From Hydrogenophaga sp. (GTDB taxonomy: Bacteria > Pseudomonadota > Gammaproteobacteria > Burkholderiales > Burkholderiaceae), in contig JALOSH010000100.1 in NCBI GenBank assembly GCA_025458545.1, forward strand, positions 1 through 7,378: 7,378 bases of DNA, in the 5' to 3' direction. The first letter of the stretch is position 1. Each line of letters starts with the position of its first letter. Position numbers and translations under genes: made by a program. This document shows, one piece after another, positions 1 to 5,535 of this stretch. The notes below the pieces were generated by a model. The model ran no database searches and was not told where the DNA came from. It was given only the letters and a program-made list of their open reading frames with translations.

Positions 1-709
1 TGCGCCGCACCGATCGCCATCTGGTCGTTGGCGGCGAAGATGGCGGTGAACTTCTGCCGTGTGGCCATGAGCGTTGAGACCGCCGCGACACCGCTGACCT
101 CGTTGTATTCGCCCTGGACCACAAGTTCGGGCTTGAACGCGATACCCGCTTGCTCCAGGGCTGTGCGGTAACCAGACAGGCGCTGGGTCGCATCGGGGTG
201 GCGTGGATCGCCCGCGATGAAGGCAATCTTTCGATGTCCGCAGTCCACCAGATGACGCGTCGCCAGACGACCACCTTCCAGATTGTCGAAGTTGAGCGAA
301 AAAAGGCCAGGGCCCTTGGTCGAACGCCCGGTGACCACCACCGGGATCCGCTTCGCGACGTTTTTCAAAAAAGAGGGCTGTAACCCGCCGGGTCCAGGGC
401 GTCTTCGATGCCCCGCAGTGAAGCGCCGTAAAACGGGCTGTCGATCGCCTGGGTCACGACACCGATGCTCAGCGTGCGGCCACCGGCCAGCCCACGCGCC
501 ATTGGATTGGGCACAAAGCCCAGCTTGGCCACCGCCTGATCGACGGCGATCTTCTTGGCTTCGCTGACCACGGCCGTGCCGTTGAGGATGCGGGACACCG
601 TGCTGGGCGACACACCGGCCTCTTCGGCCACCCGCTCGATGGTGACCACACCACCCTCTTTGTGAGAGGCAACCCTTGCTCCGCCGGCCCCGTTTTGAAT
701 GGTTTTCAT
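1..709 (-). pseudogene. LacI/GalR-family transcriptional regulator, frameshifted, internally deleted, and cut by the window edge
   Basis: The intact family binds palindromic operators through an N-terminal helix-turn-helix and senses a small molecule, often a sugar, through a periplasmic-binding-protein-like domain. From the ATG at 709, residues 22-45 hold the helix-turn-helix (VTIERVAEEAGVSPSTVSR) and residues 67-78 the hinge helix (NPMARGLAGG). The ligand domain then begins (SIGVVTQAIDSPFYG) and the frame stops after GYSPLF at 365-367. The rest of the domain resumes in another frame from about 359 down to 1, with IPVVVTGRS, a NFDN segment, HLVDCGHRKIAFIAGDP and FAANDQMAIGA, all typical of the family and free of stops. 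In E. coli LacI and PurR about 45 residues separate the equivalents of GYSPLF and IPVVV; here only about seven can be read, so roughly 38-40 residues are missing as well as the frame being lost. The C-terminus lies beyond position 1. The effector is unknown. I read it as a decayed or mis-assembled gene. Confidence 0.85.
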
Positions 710-748
710 GCGCCTACATTTTCCAAACTTTTTTCTACGCCGCCGTGC

Positions 749-777
749 AGTGTACGAAAAGGGGCATGTTCGAGCAA
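749..777 (-). promoter_or_regulatory. Candidate sigma70 promoter for the LacI-type gene
   Basis: On the minus strand TTGCTC (772-777) and TACACT (749-754) are separated by 17 bases, matching 3/6 and 4/6 consensus positions. Transcription would begin near 741, about 32 bases before the ATG at 709. No strong Shine-Dalgarno is visible, only a weak TAGG close to the start. The rest of the gap between the regulator and the helicase terminator (778-941) holds an A8 tract at 882-889 and no gene or clear operator palindrome. This is a pattern match only. Confidence 0.3.
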
Positions 778-941
778 AACAAGACAGCGGGTGGACAAGC
801 AACTGCGCCAGAAGCCAGCGCAACGCTTTACGAACCGAAGCACCCGCAGGATCAATCTACGATTGGAACGCTGCGTACGACAAAAAAAAGCGGACGCTGG
901 GCGGGCGGACGATCTGCATGCAACCCGAGATACCCGCCATG

Positions 942-973
942 AAAAAGCCGAACAGATTCTCATCTGTCCGGCT
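942..973 (-). terminator. Rho-independent terminator of the DEAD-box helicase gene
   Basis: Read on the minus strand, AGCCGGACAGAT (973-962) pairs with ATCTGTTCGGCT (957-946) to give a 12-bp stem with one G-U pair and a GAGA tetraloop, followed directly by five T residues (946-942). It lies 23 bases after the helicase stop codon, the expected position and strand. Because the LacI-type gene is on the same strand further downstream, this terminator also insulates it from helicase transcription. Confidence 0.92.
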
Positions 974-996
974 CATTCGTGAACGCTTTTCAGCGA

Positions 997-2865
997 TCAG
1001 CGTGGGCTGCGGCGTGCCACTGGGCGGGTTGAGGCGCCTTCGGTGCGGCGAGGCTGGAAGTCGCCACGGGGTGCGGGGCGGTCGAAGCTGCTGCGGTCGG
1101 CAAAACGATCACCGCCACGTTCGGCGCCCTTGTCGCTGCGACCAAAGCTGGCGAAGCCACCCGGCTTGGCACCCGCTCGCGCGGGGGCACGGTCGGCAAA
1201 GCCACGGCCTGCGGGCGGACGGCTGTCGCCGCGCGGCTGTTCGCCACGGTTGTCGAAGCGGTTCTCAAAACGCGGAGCATCGCCACGGCCCTCAAAGCGG
1301 GGCGCGTCACCGCGACCTTCGAAACGCGGTGCATCGCCACGGCCTTCAAAACGCGGGCCGCGCGGAGCCGGTGCGCCACGACGATCAGCGAAACGGTCGC
1401 TACCGCCACGACCAGCCGGACGGCCACCAGGACCACCACGACCAAACGGCTCGGCCATCGGGGCACGCTGGCGCGGCTCTAGACCAGGCACGGTTTCCAC
1501 CGCGATGCGCTGGCGCGTGTAAGCCTCGATGTCACCGATCTTGCGACGGTCGCGCAATTCGGCAAAGGTCACGGCCAAACCATCGCGACCGGCACGGCCA
1601 GTGCGGCCGATGCGGTGCGTATAGTCCTCGGCCTTCATCGGCAAGCCATAGTTGAACACGTGGGTGATGGTGGGCACGTCGATGCCGCGGGCGGCCACAT
1701 CGGTGGCCACCAGGATCTGCACCTGGCCGTTGCGCAGCGCCATCAGACGGCGGTTGCGGATGCCCTGGCTGAGCGCACCGTGCAACGCCACGGCTGCGAA
1801 ACCGGCTTGCTGCAGATCGGTGGCCAGGCCATCGCATTCGATCTGGGTGCTGGAGAACACGATCGCCTGGTTGATGCTGGTGTCGCGCAACCAGTGGTCG
1901 AGCATCTTGCGCTTGTGGTCGGCGTTGTCGGCCCAGAACAGCACCTGCTTGATGTTGGCGTGCTGCTCTTGCGGGCTGTCGATCTGTACCTTCTGGACAT
2001 GTTTGCCACCCTCGTGCATCACGCGCATGGCGAGCTGCTGGATGCGTGGCGCGAACGTGGCGCTGAACATCATGGTCTGGCGGCGCTGGCTGGTCATGTC
2101 GTTGACATCGGCCAGGTCGTCGGCGAAGCCGAGGTCCAGCATGCGGTCGGCTTCGTCCACCACCAGGAACTGCACCTGGTCGAGCTTGATCTGCTGCGAG
2201 CGCTGCAGGTCCAGCAGGCGGCCGGGCGTGGCGACCACGAGGTCGGCGTTCTGCAGCTTAGCGATCTGCAACTGGTAAGGCATGCCGCCCACCACGTTGG
2301 CGATGCGCAGGCCACGGCAATGGCGCACCAGATCGATGGCGTCGTTGGCCACCTGCTGGGCGAGTTCACGCGTCGGGCACAGGATCAGGGCGCCAGGCGT
2401 GGCGGCCTTGAAGTTGCGCGGATTGGTCGGGTCCTTGCGCTTGGGGCGTTTGGGCGCGACTTCGCCGCGGGCCAAGGCGTCGGCCACGCTCTTGTCGAAC
2501 TCGGCTTTCTCATTGGCTTCGGCCTGGGCCTGTTGCTGCAGCAAGGTGTGCAACACGGGCAGCAAGAAAGCAGCGGTCTTGCCGCTACCGGTCTGGCTGG
2601 AGACCATCAGGTCGGCAAAGCGCTTTTCGCCTTCGCCGAGCATGGCCTTGGGCACAACGTTGTTCTGCACCTGGGTCGGGCTGGTATAACCCAGGTCCAC
2701 GCAGGCCCGCACCAGTTCGGGCGCCAGGCCCAGCAGCTCGAAGCCGTTGGGTTGTGCGGGCGCTTCAGGCGCGTCGCTGACCACGGCTGGGTCCAGCACG
2801 GTGTCGATGTCGGAGGAAAGGGTTTCGGGCGAGAAATCGCCGCGGGCTTCAAAAGAGTCGCTCAT
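997..2865 (-). CDS. DEAD-box ATP-dependent RNA helicase, RhlE type, with Arg/Gly-rich C-terminal tail
   Basis: ATP-dependent cytoplasmic enzyme that unwinds short RNA duplexes; RhlE-type proteins act in ribosome assembly, RNA turnover and cold adaptation. All core motifs are present in the 622-residue product: Q motif (about 42-68), motif I SQTGSGKT (90-97), Ia PTRELAQ (164-170), GG (193-194), Ib TPGR (213-216), II DEAD (237-240), III SAT (268-270), IV IVFSST (335-340), V ATDVAARGID (387-396), VI HRIGRTGRAG (417-426). From about 470 the tail is rich in R, G, P and D, disordered-looking, with a nine-residue repeat at 508-534; such tails usually bind RNA. The distance from motif I to Ia is about 36 residues longer than in E. 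coli RhlE, filled by a charged, Lys/Glu/Ala-rich segment (about 110-150). The ATG at 2865 is chosen because AAGGA lies five bases upstream; an upstream in-frame start at 2937 would add 24 residues unlike the family. The exact subfamily is uncertain, so no symbol is given. Confidence 0.95.
   Translation of the reverse strand: MSDSFEARGDFSPETLSSDIDTVLDPAVVSDAPEAPAQPNGFELLGLAPELVRACVDLGYTSPTQVQNNVVPKAMLGEGEKRFADLMVSSQTGSGKTAAFLLPVLHTLLQQQAQAEANEKAEFDKSVADALARGEVAPKRPKRKDPTNPRNFKAATPGALILCPTRELAQQVANDAIDLVRHCRGLRIANVVGGMPYQLQIAKLQNADLVVATPGRLLDLQRSQQIKLDQVQFLVVDEADRMLDLGFADDLADVNDMTSQRRQTMMFSATFAPRIQQLAMRVMHEGGKHVQKVQIDSPQEQHANIKQVLFWADNADHKRKMLDHWLRDTSINQAIVFSSTQIECDGLATDLQQAGFAAVALHGALSQGIRNRRLMALRNGQVQILVATDVAARGIDVPTITHVFNYGLPMKAEDYTHRIGRTGRAGRDGLAVTFAELRDRRKIGDIEAYTRQRIAVETVPGLEPRQRAPMAEPFGRGGPGGRPAGRGGSDRFADRRGAPAPRGPRFEGRGDAPRFEGRGDAPRFEGRGDAPRFENRFDNRGEQPRGDSRPPAGRGFADRAPARAGAKPGGFASFGRSDKGAERGGDRFADRSSFDRPAPRGDFQPRRTEGASTRPVARRSPR
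1264..1356 (-). repeat. In-frame 27-bp tandem repeat encoding GRGDAPRFE, three full units plus a partial one
   Basis: Units lie at 1318-1344, 1291-1317 and 1264-1290 (residues 508-516, 517-525, 526-534), and a leading PRFE lies at 1345-1356. The three units encode identical peptides. The first and third differ at 3 of 27 bases and the second and third at 7 of 27. Every difference falls at a codon third position, so the DNA has drifted while the peptide was kept. It is part of the Arg/Gly-rich tail of the helicase. Confidence 0.9.
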
Positions 2866-2870
2866 GTTCG

Positions 2871-2890
2871 TCCTTGCGCTGTTGGCGCAA
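2871..2890 (-). promoter_or_regulatory. Helicase Shine-Dalgarno with an adjoining 6-bp hairpin
   Basis: The Shine-Dalgarno AAGGA (2875-2871) sits five bases before the ATG and decides the start. Immediately upstream TTGCGC (2890-2885) and GCGCAA (2879-2874) form a perfect 6-bp stem with a five-base loop, and the last two A residues of the stem are the first two of AAGGA. Folding could therefore reduce ribosome access. The hairpin is seen in sequence; a regulatory role is inference. Confidence 0.5.
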
Positions 2891-2951
2891 CTGATCGAAA
2901 AAAGACGCTCCGGGGCCGCACGCGGGCTCCAGGGCACTTGATCCGTTCGTG

Positions 2952-2981
2952 GTTACAAAACATCAACCATCAAACGGTCAA
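2952..2981 (-). promoter_or_regulatory. Candidate sigma70 promoter for the helicase gene
   Basis: On the minus strand TTGACC (2981-2976, 5/6 to consensus) and TGTAAC (2957-2952, 4/6) are 18 bases apart. Transcription would start near 2945 and give an untranslated leader of about 80 bases ending at the ATG at 2865. It is the better -35 match of the two promoter candidates in this gap. Confidence 0.45.
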
Positions 2982-2991
2982 CGCGCCTGGG

Positions 2992-3011
2992 GTCACAGAT
3001 CAGACTGTGAC
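2992..3011. repeat. Perfect 7-bp inverted repeat GTCACAG-N6-CTGTGAC
   Basis: Arms lie at 2992-2998 and 3005-3011 with a six-base spacer, ending ten bases upstream of the -35 candidate for the helicase. It could be an operator for a dimeric regulator or, if transcription starts further upstream at about 3157, a small hairpin in the leader. The regulator is unknown. Confidence 0.5.
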
Positions 3012-3137
3012 GCTGGGGTGCGAATGGCCCATCCCGCTGCGCCGCTGGTGTGAACCGCGGCTCGCTGATTTCAACCCCATGGGTGTGAAGTCAGCAGGCA
3101 AATTCGGGGGGCCTTGTGTGTGAGGCAGATGCACATT

Positions 3138-3156
3138 TGCACAGCATTTCTGTGCA
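3138..3156. repeat. Perfect 7-bp inverted repeat TGCACAG-N5-CTGTGCA
   Basis: Arms lie at 3138-3144 and 3150-3156 with a five-base spacer, directly downstream (minus strand) of the extended -10 candidate, so it would cover the transcription start or form the 5' hairpin of the transcript. It shares the CACAG/CTGTG arm core with the repeat at 2992-3011, which may mean one regulator recognises both; this is inference. Confidence 0.5.
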
Positions 3157-3163
3157 GCCTGTG

Positions 3164-3172
3164 ATTATGGCA
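3164..3172 (-). promoter_or_regulatory. Candidate extended -10 promoter element upstream of the helicase
   Basis: On the minus strand TGC followed by CATAAT (3172-3164) fits the extended -10 pattern TGn-TATAAT with one mismatch in the hexamer. No good -35 is present 16-18 bases upstream, which extended -10 promoters can tolerate. A start near 3157 would give the helicase an untranslated leader of about 290 bases, or could make a small RNA. Short AT-rich matches arise by chance, so confidence is low. Confidence 0.3.
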
Positions 3173-3208
3173 CGGCTTCAGGGTTTTCACCTAGCGTTTT
3201 CTTCGACC

Positions 3209-3229
3209 GCTCCCATTCGGTTGGGGAGC
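3209..3229 (-). terminator. Hairpin just after orn, possible weak terminator
   Basis: GCTCCC (3229-3224 on the minus strand) pairs with GGGAGC (3214-3209) across a nine-base loop, three bases after the orn stop codon. There is no T tract after it, so it is not a typical intrinsic terminator. It may stabilise the 3' end of the orn message or be fortuitous. Confidence 0.3.
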
Positions 3230-3232
3230 CGC

Positions 3233-3832
3233 TCACTTCAGCAGATGGGTCCGGTAGTGCACCAGTTCGTCGATGGACTCGTGCACGTCGGCCAGGGCGG
3301 TGTGCTTCTGGTGCTTCTTGAAGCTGTCGTACACCGCCGGGCTCCATCGCTTGGCCAGCTCCTTGAGCGTGCTCACATCAAGATTGCGGTAGTGGAAATA
3401 GGCTTCCAGCTTGGGCATGTACTTGACGAGGAAACGCCGGTCCTGCCCGATGCTGTTGCCACACATGGGCGAACCGTTCTTCGGGACGTAGCGGCCAATG
3501 AAAGCCAGCAGCTCGGCCTGCGCCTGCTCCTCGTCCAATGTGCTCGCCTTGACTTTGTCGATCAGCCCGCTTTTGCCATGGGTACCCTTGTTCCAGTTGT
3601 CCATGGCGTTCAAGACCGCGTCGCTCTGGTGGATCACCAGCACCGGCCCTTCCACCCGCGGCTCCAGATTCGGGCCGGTGATCACCACGGCGATCTCCAG
3701 CAGCCTTTCCCTCTCGGGGTCCAGGCCACTCATCTCGCAGTCGATCCAGACCAGGTTCAGGTCGCTCTTGGTCAGCGCAGGGTGGTCGGGGGTTGCCGAG
3801 GCAGCGGCGGGGGTGGGGGCAGATTCCGTCAT
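3233..3832 (-). CDS. orn: Oligoribonuclease (3'-to-5' exoribonuclease for short RNAs)
   Basis: Orn degrades two- to five-residue RNA products, especially dinucleotides such as pGpG from c-di-GMP breakdown, completing RNA decay in the cytoplasm. The 199-residue product has the DEDDh exonuclease set: D31 and E33 in [11 protein letters not shown]131 in [11 protein letters not shown], and H177 and D182 in [10 protein letters not shown]. The spacing between these residues equals that in E. coli Orn (D12, E14, D112, H158, D163), with a 19-residue Ala/Pro/Thr-rich N-terminal extension. KGTHGKSGL and [18 protein letters not shown] are family hallmarks. The start at 3832 is chosen because the extra 13 residues from an upstream start at 3871 look non-conserved; no strong Shine-Dalgarno is visible at either. 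The gene is divergent from the M48 peptidase gene. Identification is firm; the exact start is less so. Confidence 0.96.
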   Translation of the reverse strand: MTESAPTPAAASATPDHPALTKSDLNLVWIDCEMSGLDPERERLLEIAVVITGPNLEPRVEGPVLVIHQSDAVLNAMDNWNKGTHGKSGLIDKVKASTLDEEQAQAELLAFIGRYVPKNGSPMCGNSIGQDRRFLVKYMPKLEAYFHYRNLDVSTLKELAKRWSPAVYDSFKKHQKHTALADVHESIDELVHYRTHLLK

Positions 3833-3912
3833 GCACGGATTTTCACCGATCCCAGCACCCGTTCTGACCACGAAGCCTTTGCGTGCATCGCGGGTTCGAT
3901 AGACTTCTCACC
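3833..3912. other. 80-bp divergent intergenic region between orn and the M48 peptidase gene
   Basis: Both divergent genes should have their promoters here or within the first codons of their neighbour. I find no convincing -35/-10 pair on either strand; GATAGA at 3898-3903 is the nearest to a plus-strand -10 and lies only ten bases before the ATG. Neither start has a clear Shine-Dalgarno. Confidence 0.5.
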
Positions 3913-5181
3913 ATGGACACCGCCTCCCTGCTTTTCACCACCACCTTCTGCGGCTTGTTGGTGGTCGGTCTGATCATCCGCACCTTGCTGGCCAGCCGGC
4001 AGATACGTCATGTGGCCCGCCACCGCGCGAACGTGCCTGCGGCATTTGCCAACACCATCTCGACCGAGGCCCACCAGAAGGCCGCGGACTACACCATCGC
4101 CAAAGCCCGCTTCGGCCTGCTGGCCACCTCATTCGAAGCGGCATTGCTACTCGGCTGGACGCTGCTGGGAGGTCTGGACTGGCTCAACCAAACGCTGCTC
4201 GTCGCGCTGGGCGGTGGCATGCTGCAGCAGCTCGCCCTGGTCGGCGCTTTTGTGCTGATCGGCGGCCTCATCACACTGCCCATGGCGTGGTGGTCCACCT
4301 TCCGGATCGAAGAACGCTTTGGCTTCAACAAGATGACGACCGGTTTCTGGATCGGTGACCTGTTCAAGAACGCGCTGGTGGGAGCGCTGATTGGGCTGCC
4401 CATCGTGGCGCTGGTGCTGTGGCTCATGGGCGCCGCCGGGCCCACCTGGTGGCTCTGGGCCTGGGGCGTGTGGATGGGCTTCAACCTGCTGTTGCTGGTG
4501 CTGTACCCCACGCTGATCGCTCCGCTGTTCAACAAGTTCGAGCCGTTGCAAGACGAAACCCTGAAGGCGCGCGTGAACGCGCTGATGCAGCGCTGCGGCT
4601 TCGCGGCCAAGGGCCTGTTCGTGATGGACGGCAGCAAACGCAGCGCGCACGCCAACGCCTACTTCACCGGCTTCGGTGCCGCCAAGCGCGTGGTGTTTTT
4701 CGACACCCTGTTGCAACAGCTCAGCCCGCCGGAGATCGACGCCGTGCTGGCCCACGAACTGGGTCACTACAAGCGACGCCACATCCTGCAGCGTGTGGTG
4801 CTGATGTTCGGCCTGAGTCTGCTGGGCTTTGCGCTGCTGGGCTGGGTGTCTGGCCAAGCCTGGTTCTACACGGGGCTCGGCGTCGAGCCTTCCCTGCAAG
4901 CGCCCAACAACGCCCTGGCCCTGTTGCTGTTCATGCTGGTGGTGCCGTTGTTCACCTTTTTTCTGTCTCCTCTGATGGCCCAGCTCTCGCGCCGCCATGA
5001 GTTCGAAGCCGACGCCTACGCCATGGCCCACACCGAAGGGCGGGATCTCGCCAGCGCCCTGCTCAAGCTCTACAAAGACAACGCCAGCACGCTCACACCC
5101 GACCCGGTGTACGCAAGCTTCTATTACTCCCACCCACCCGCCAGCGAGCGGCTCGCCCGACTGCTCACCGCGGCCGCCTGA
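3913..5181 (+). CDS. M48 family zinc metallopeptidase, Ste24/CAAX-protease-like, integral membrane
   Basis: Membrane-embedded zinc endopeptidase of the Ste24 type; bacterial members are thought to act in membrane protein turnover, and the substrate here is unknown. The 422-residue product has the zinc motif HELGH (281-285, in AVLAHELGHYKRRH) and a second motif EFEAD (363-367), whose first Glu is the expected third ligand. It also has the conserved RIEERFGFNKMT (131-142), the NAYFTGFG segment (248-255) and SHPP near the C-terminus (406-409). Hydrophobic stretches at about 7-25, 68-85, 104-125, 150-175, 180-206, 293-312 and 335-355 indicate multiple membrane spans, the usual Ste24 layout and length. 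The ATG at 3913 is preferred over one at 3883 because it starts directly before the first membrane span. It is first in a cluster with the dehydratase gene three bases downstream. Nothing links it to prenylated substrates here. Confidence 0.94.
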   Translation: MDTASLLFTTTFCGLLVVGLIIRTLLASRQIRHVARHRANVPAAFANTISTEAHQKAADYTIAKARFGLLATSFEAALLLGWTLLGGLDWLNQTLLVALGGGMLQQLALVGAFVLIGGLITLPMAWWSTFRIEERFGFNKMTTGFWIGDLFKNALVGALIGLPIVALVLWLMGAAGPTWWLWAWGVWMGFNLLLLVLYPTLIAPLFNKFEPLQDETLKARVNALMQRCGFAAKGLFVMDGSKRSAHANAYFTGFGAAKRVVFFDTLLQQLSPPEIDAVLAHELGHYKRRHILQRVVLMFGLSLLGFALLGWVSGQAWFYTGLGVEPSLQAPNNALALLLFMLVVPLFTFFLSPLMAQLSRRHEFEADAYAMAHTEGRDLASALLKLYKDNASTLTPDPVYASFYYSHPPASERLARLLTAAA

Positions 5182-5184
5182 ACC

Positions 5185-5505
5185 ATGAACCCCATCCACC
5201 AGAACCGCAGCGCACTCTCGGCCACGCAAATCGTGAGCCAGCTCACCCAGCTCAACGGCGACGCCGCTCAGGGCTGGAAGCTGATCGACGGCGCGCTGGA
5301 GAAAACCTACAGCTTCCCCGACTTCCACCAGACCATGGCCTTCGTGAACGCACTGGCCTGGGTGGCACACCGCGAAGACCACCACCCCGATCTGACGGTC
5401 AGCTTCGGCCGCTGCACCGTGCGCTTCAACACCCACGATGTGGGCGGCATCTCGGCCAGCGACTTCTTCTGTGCAGGGGCGGTCGATGCCCTGCTGAAGG
5501 ACTGA
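5185..5505 (+). CDS. 4a-hydroxytetrahydrobiopterin dehydratase (pterin-4a-carbinolamine dehydratase, PhhB family)
   Basis: The enzyme dehydrates 4a-hydroxytetrahydropterin to quinonoid dihydropterin, recycling the cofactor of aromatic amino acid hydroxylases; some bacterial relatives serve molybdopterin metabolism or have unclear roles. The 106-residue product has the usual length and the signature region EDHHPDLTVSFGRCTVRF (64-81) with H66 and H67, then H84 in NTHDVGG, matching the three active-site histidines of the family. FPDFHQTMAFVNALAWVA (44-61) is the conserved helix before it. No phenylalanine hydroxylase gene is in the window, so the pterin substrate cannot be assigned from context. 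It begins three bases after the M48 stop, without a clear Shine-Dalgarno, which suggests translational coupling. Confidence 0.95.
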   Translation: MNPIHQNRSALSATQIVSQLTQLNGDAAQGWKLIDGALEKTYSFPDFHQTMAFVNALAWVAHREDHHPDLTVSFGRCTVRFNTHDVGGISASDFFCAGAVDALLKD

Positions 5506-5535
5506 ATGTCCTTCGCAAGAAAGCCGCCGTCTTGA
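5497..5535 (+). other. Shine-Dalgarno plus nine-codon frame ending on the rsgA start (leader peptide or displaced rsgA start)
   Basis: AAGGA (5497-5501) lies four bases before an ATG at 5506. That frame reads MSFARKPPS and stops with TGA at 5533-5535, overlapping the TTG at 5532-5534 that opens rsgA. This is the best ribosome-binding site near rsgA, yet its ATG is one base out of frame with rsgA (26 bases apart). Either the mini-frame is translated and couples ribosomes into rsgA, or one base has been lost and the ancestral rsgA began at this ATG. Confidence 0.5.

Larger units (their letters stand above)
2866..3232. other. 367-bp non-coding region between orn and the helicase gene, both on the minus strand
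   Basis: No credible gene is seen here. The stretch contains, in the direction of helicase transcription, a hairpin just after the orn stop (3229-3209), an extended -10 element (3172-3164), a 7-bp inverted repeat (3156-3138), a second 7-bp inverted repeat (3011-2992), a -35/-10 pair (2981-2952) and the ribosome-binding site. It is long for a gap between two same-strand genes in this compact window, which suggests that the helicase has its own regulated transcript, possibly with a long leader. Confidence 0.7.

Noticed and set aside
1264..1356. CRISPR-like short repeats
   Set aside because: The units are directly adjacent with no spacers, are in frame, and differ only at third codon positions, so they are protein repeats.
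699..1655. A long plus-strand open frame of over 300 codons
   Set aside because: It lies largely antisense to the Arg/Gly-rich tail of the helicase and has low-complexity composition with no recognisable domain; high GC makes such antisense frames common.
2992..3011. A CRP/FNR-type binding site
   Set aside because: The CRP consensus is TGTGA-N6-TCACA; here the half-sites are in the opposite arrangement (TCACA before TGTGA), so it is not a canonical site.
1615..3123. A plus-strand open frame of about 500 codons opposite the helicase
   Set aside because: The minus-strand frame carries every DEAD-box motif, and the plus-strand product resembles no family and is rich in H, G, Q and V as expected of an antisense shadow.
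3137..3165. A plus-strand promoter (TTGCAC, 17 bases, TGTGAT)
   Set aside because: The match is weak and it would drive transcription only antisense to orn; nothing downstream on the plus strand supports it before 3913.
3883..3912. An earlier start for the M48 peptidase at ATG 3883
   Set aside because: It has no ribosome-binding site and adds ten residues before the first membrane span that do not look like the family; ATG 3913 fits better.
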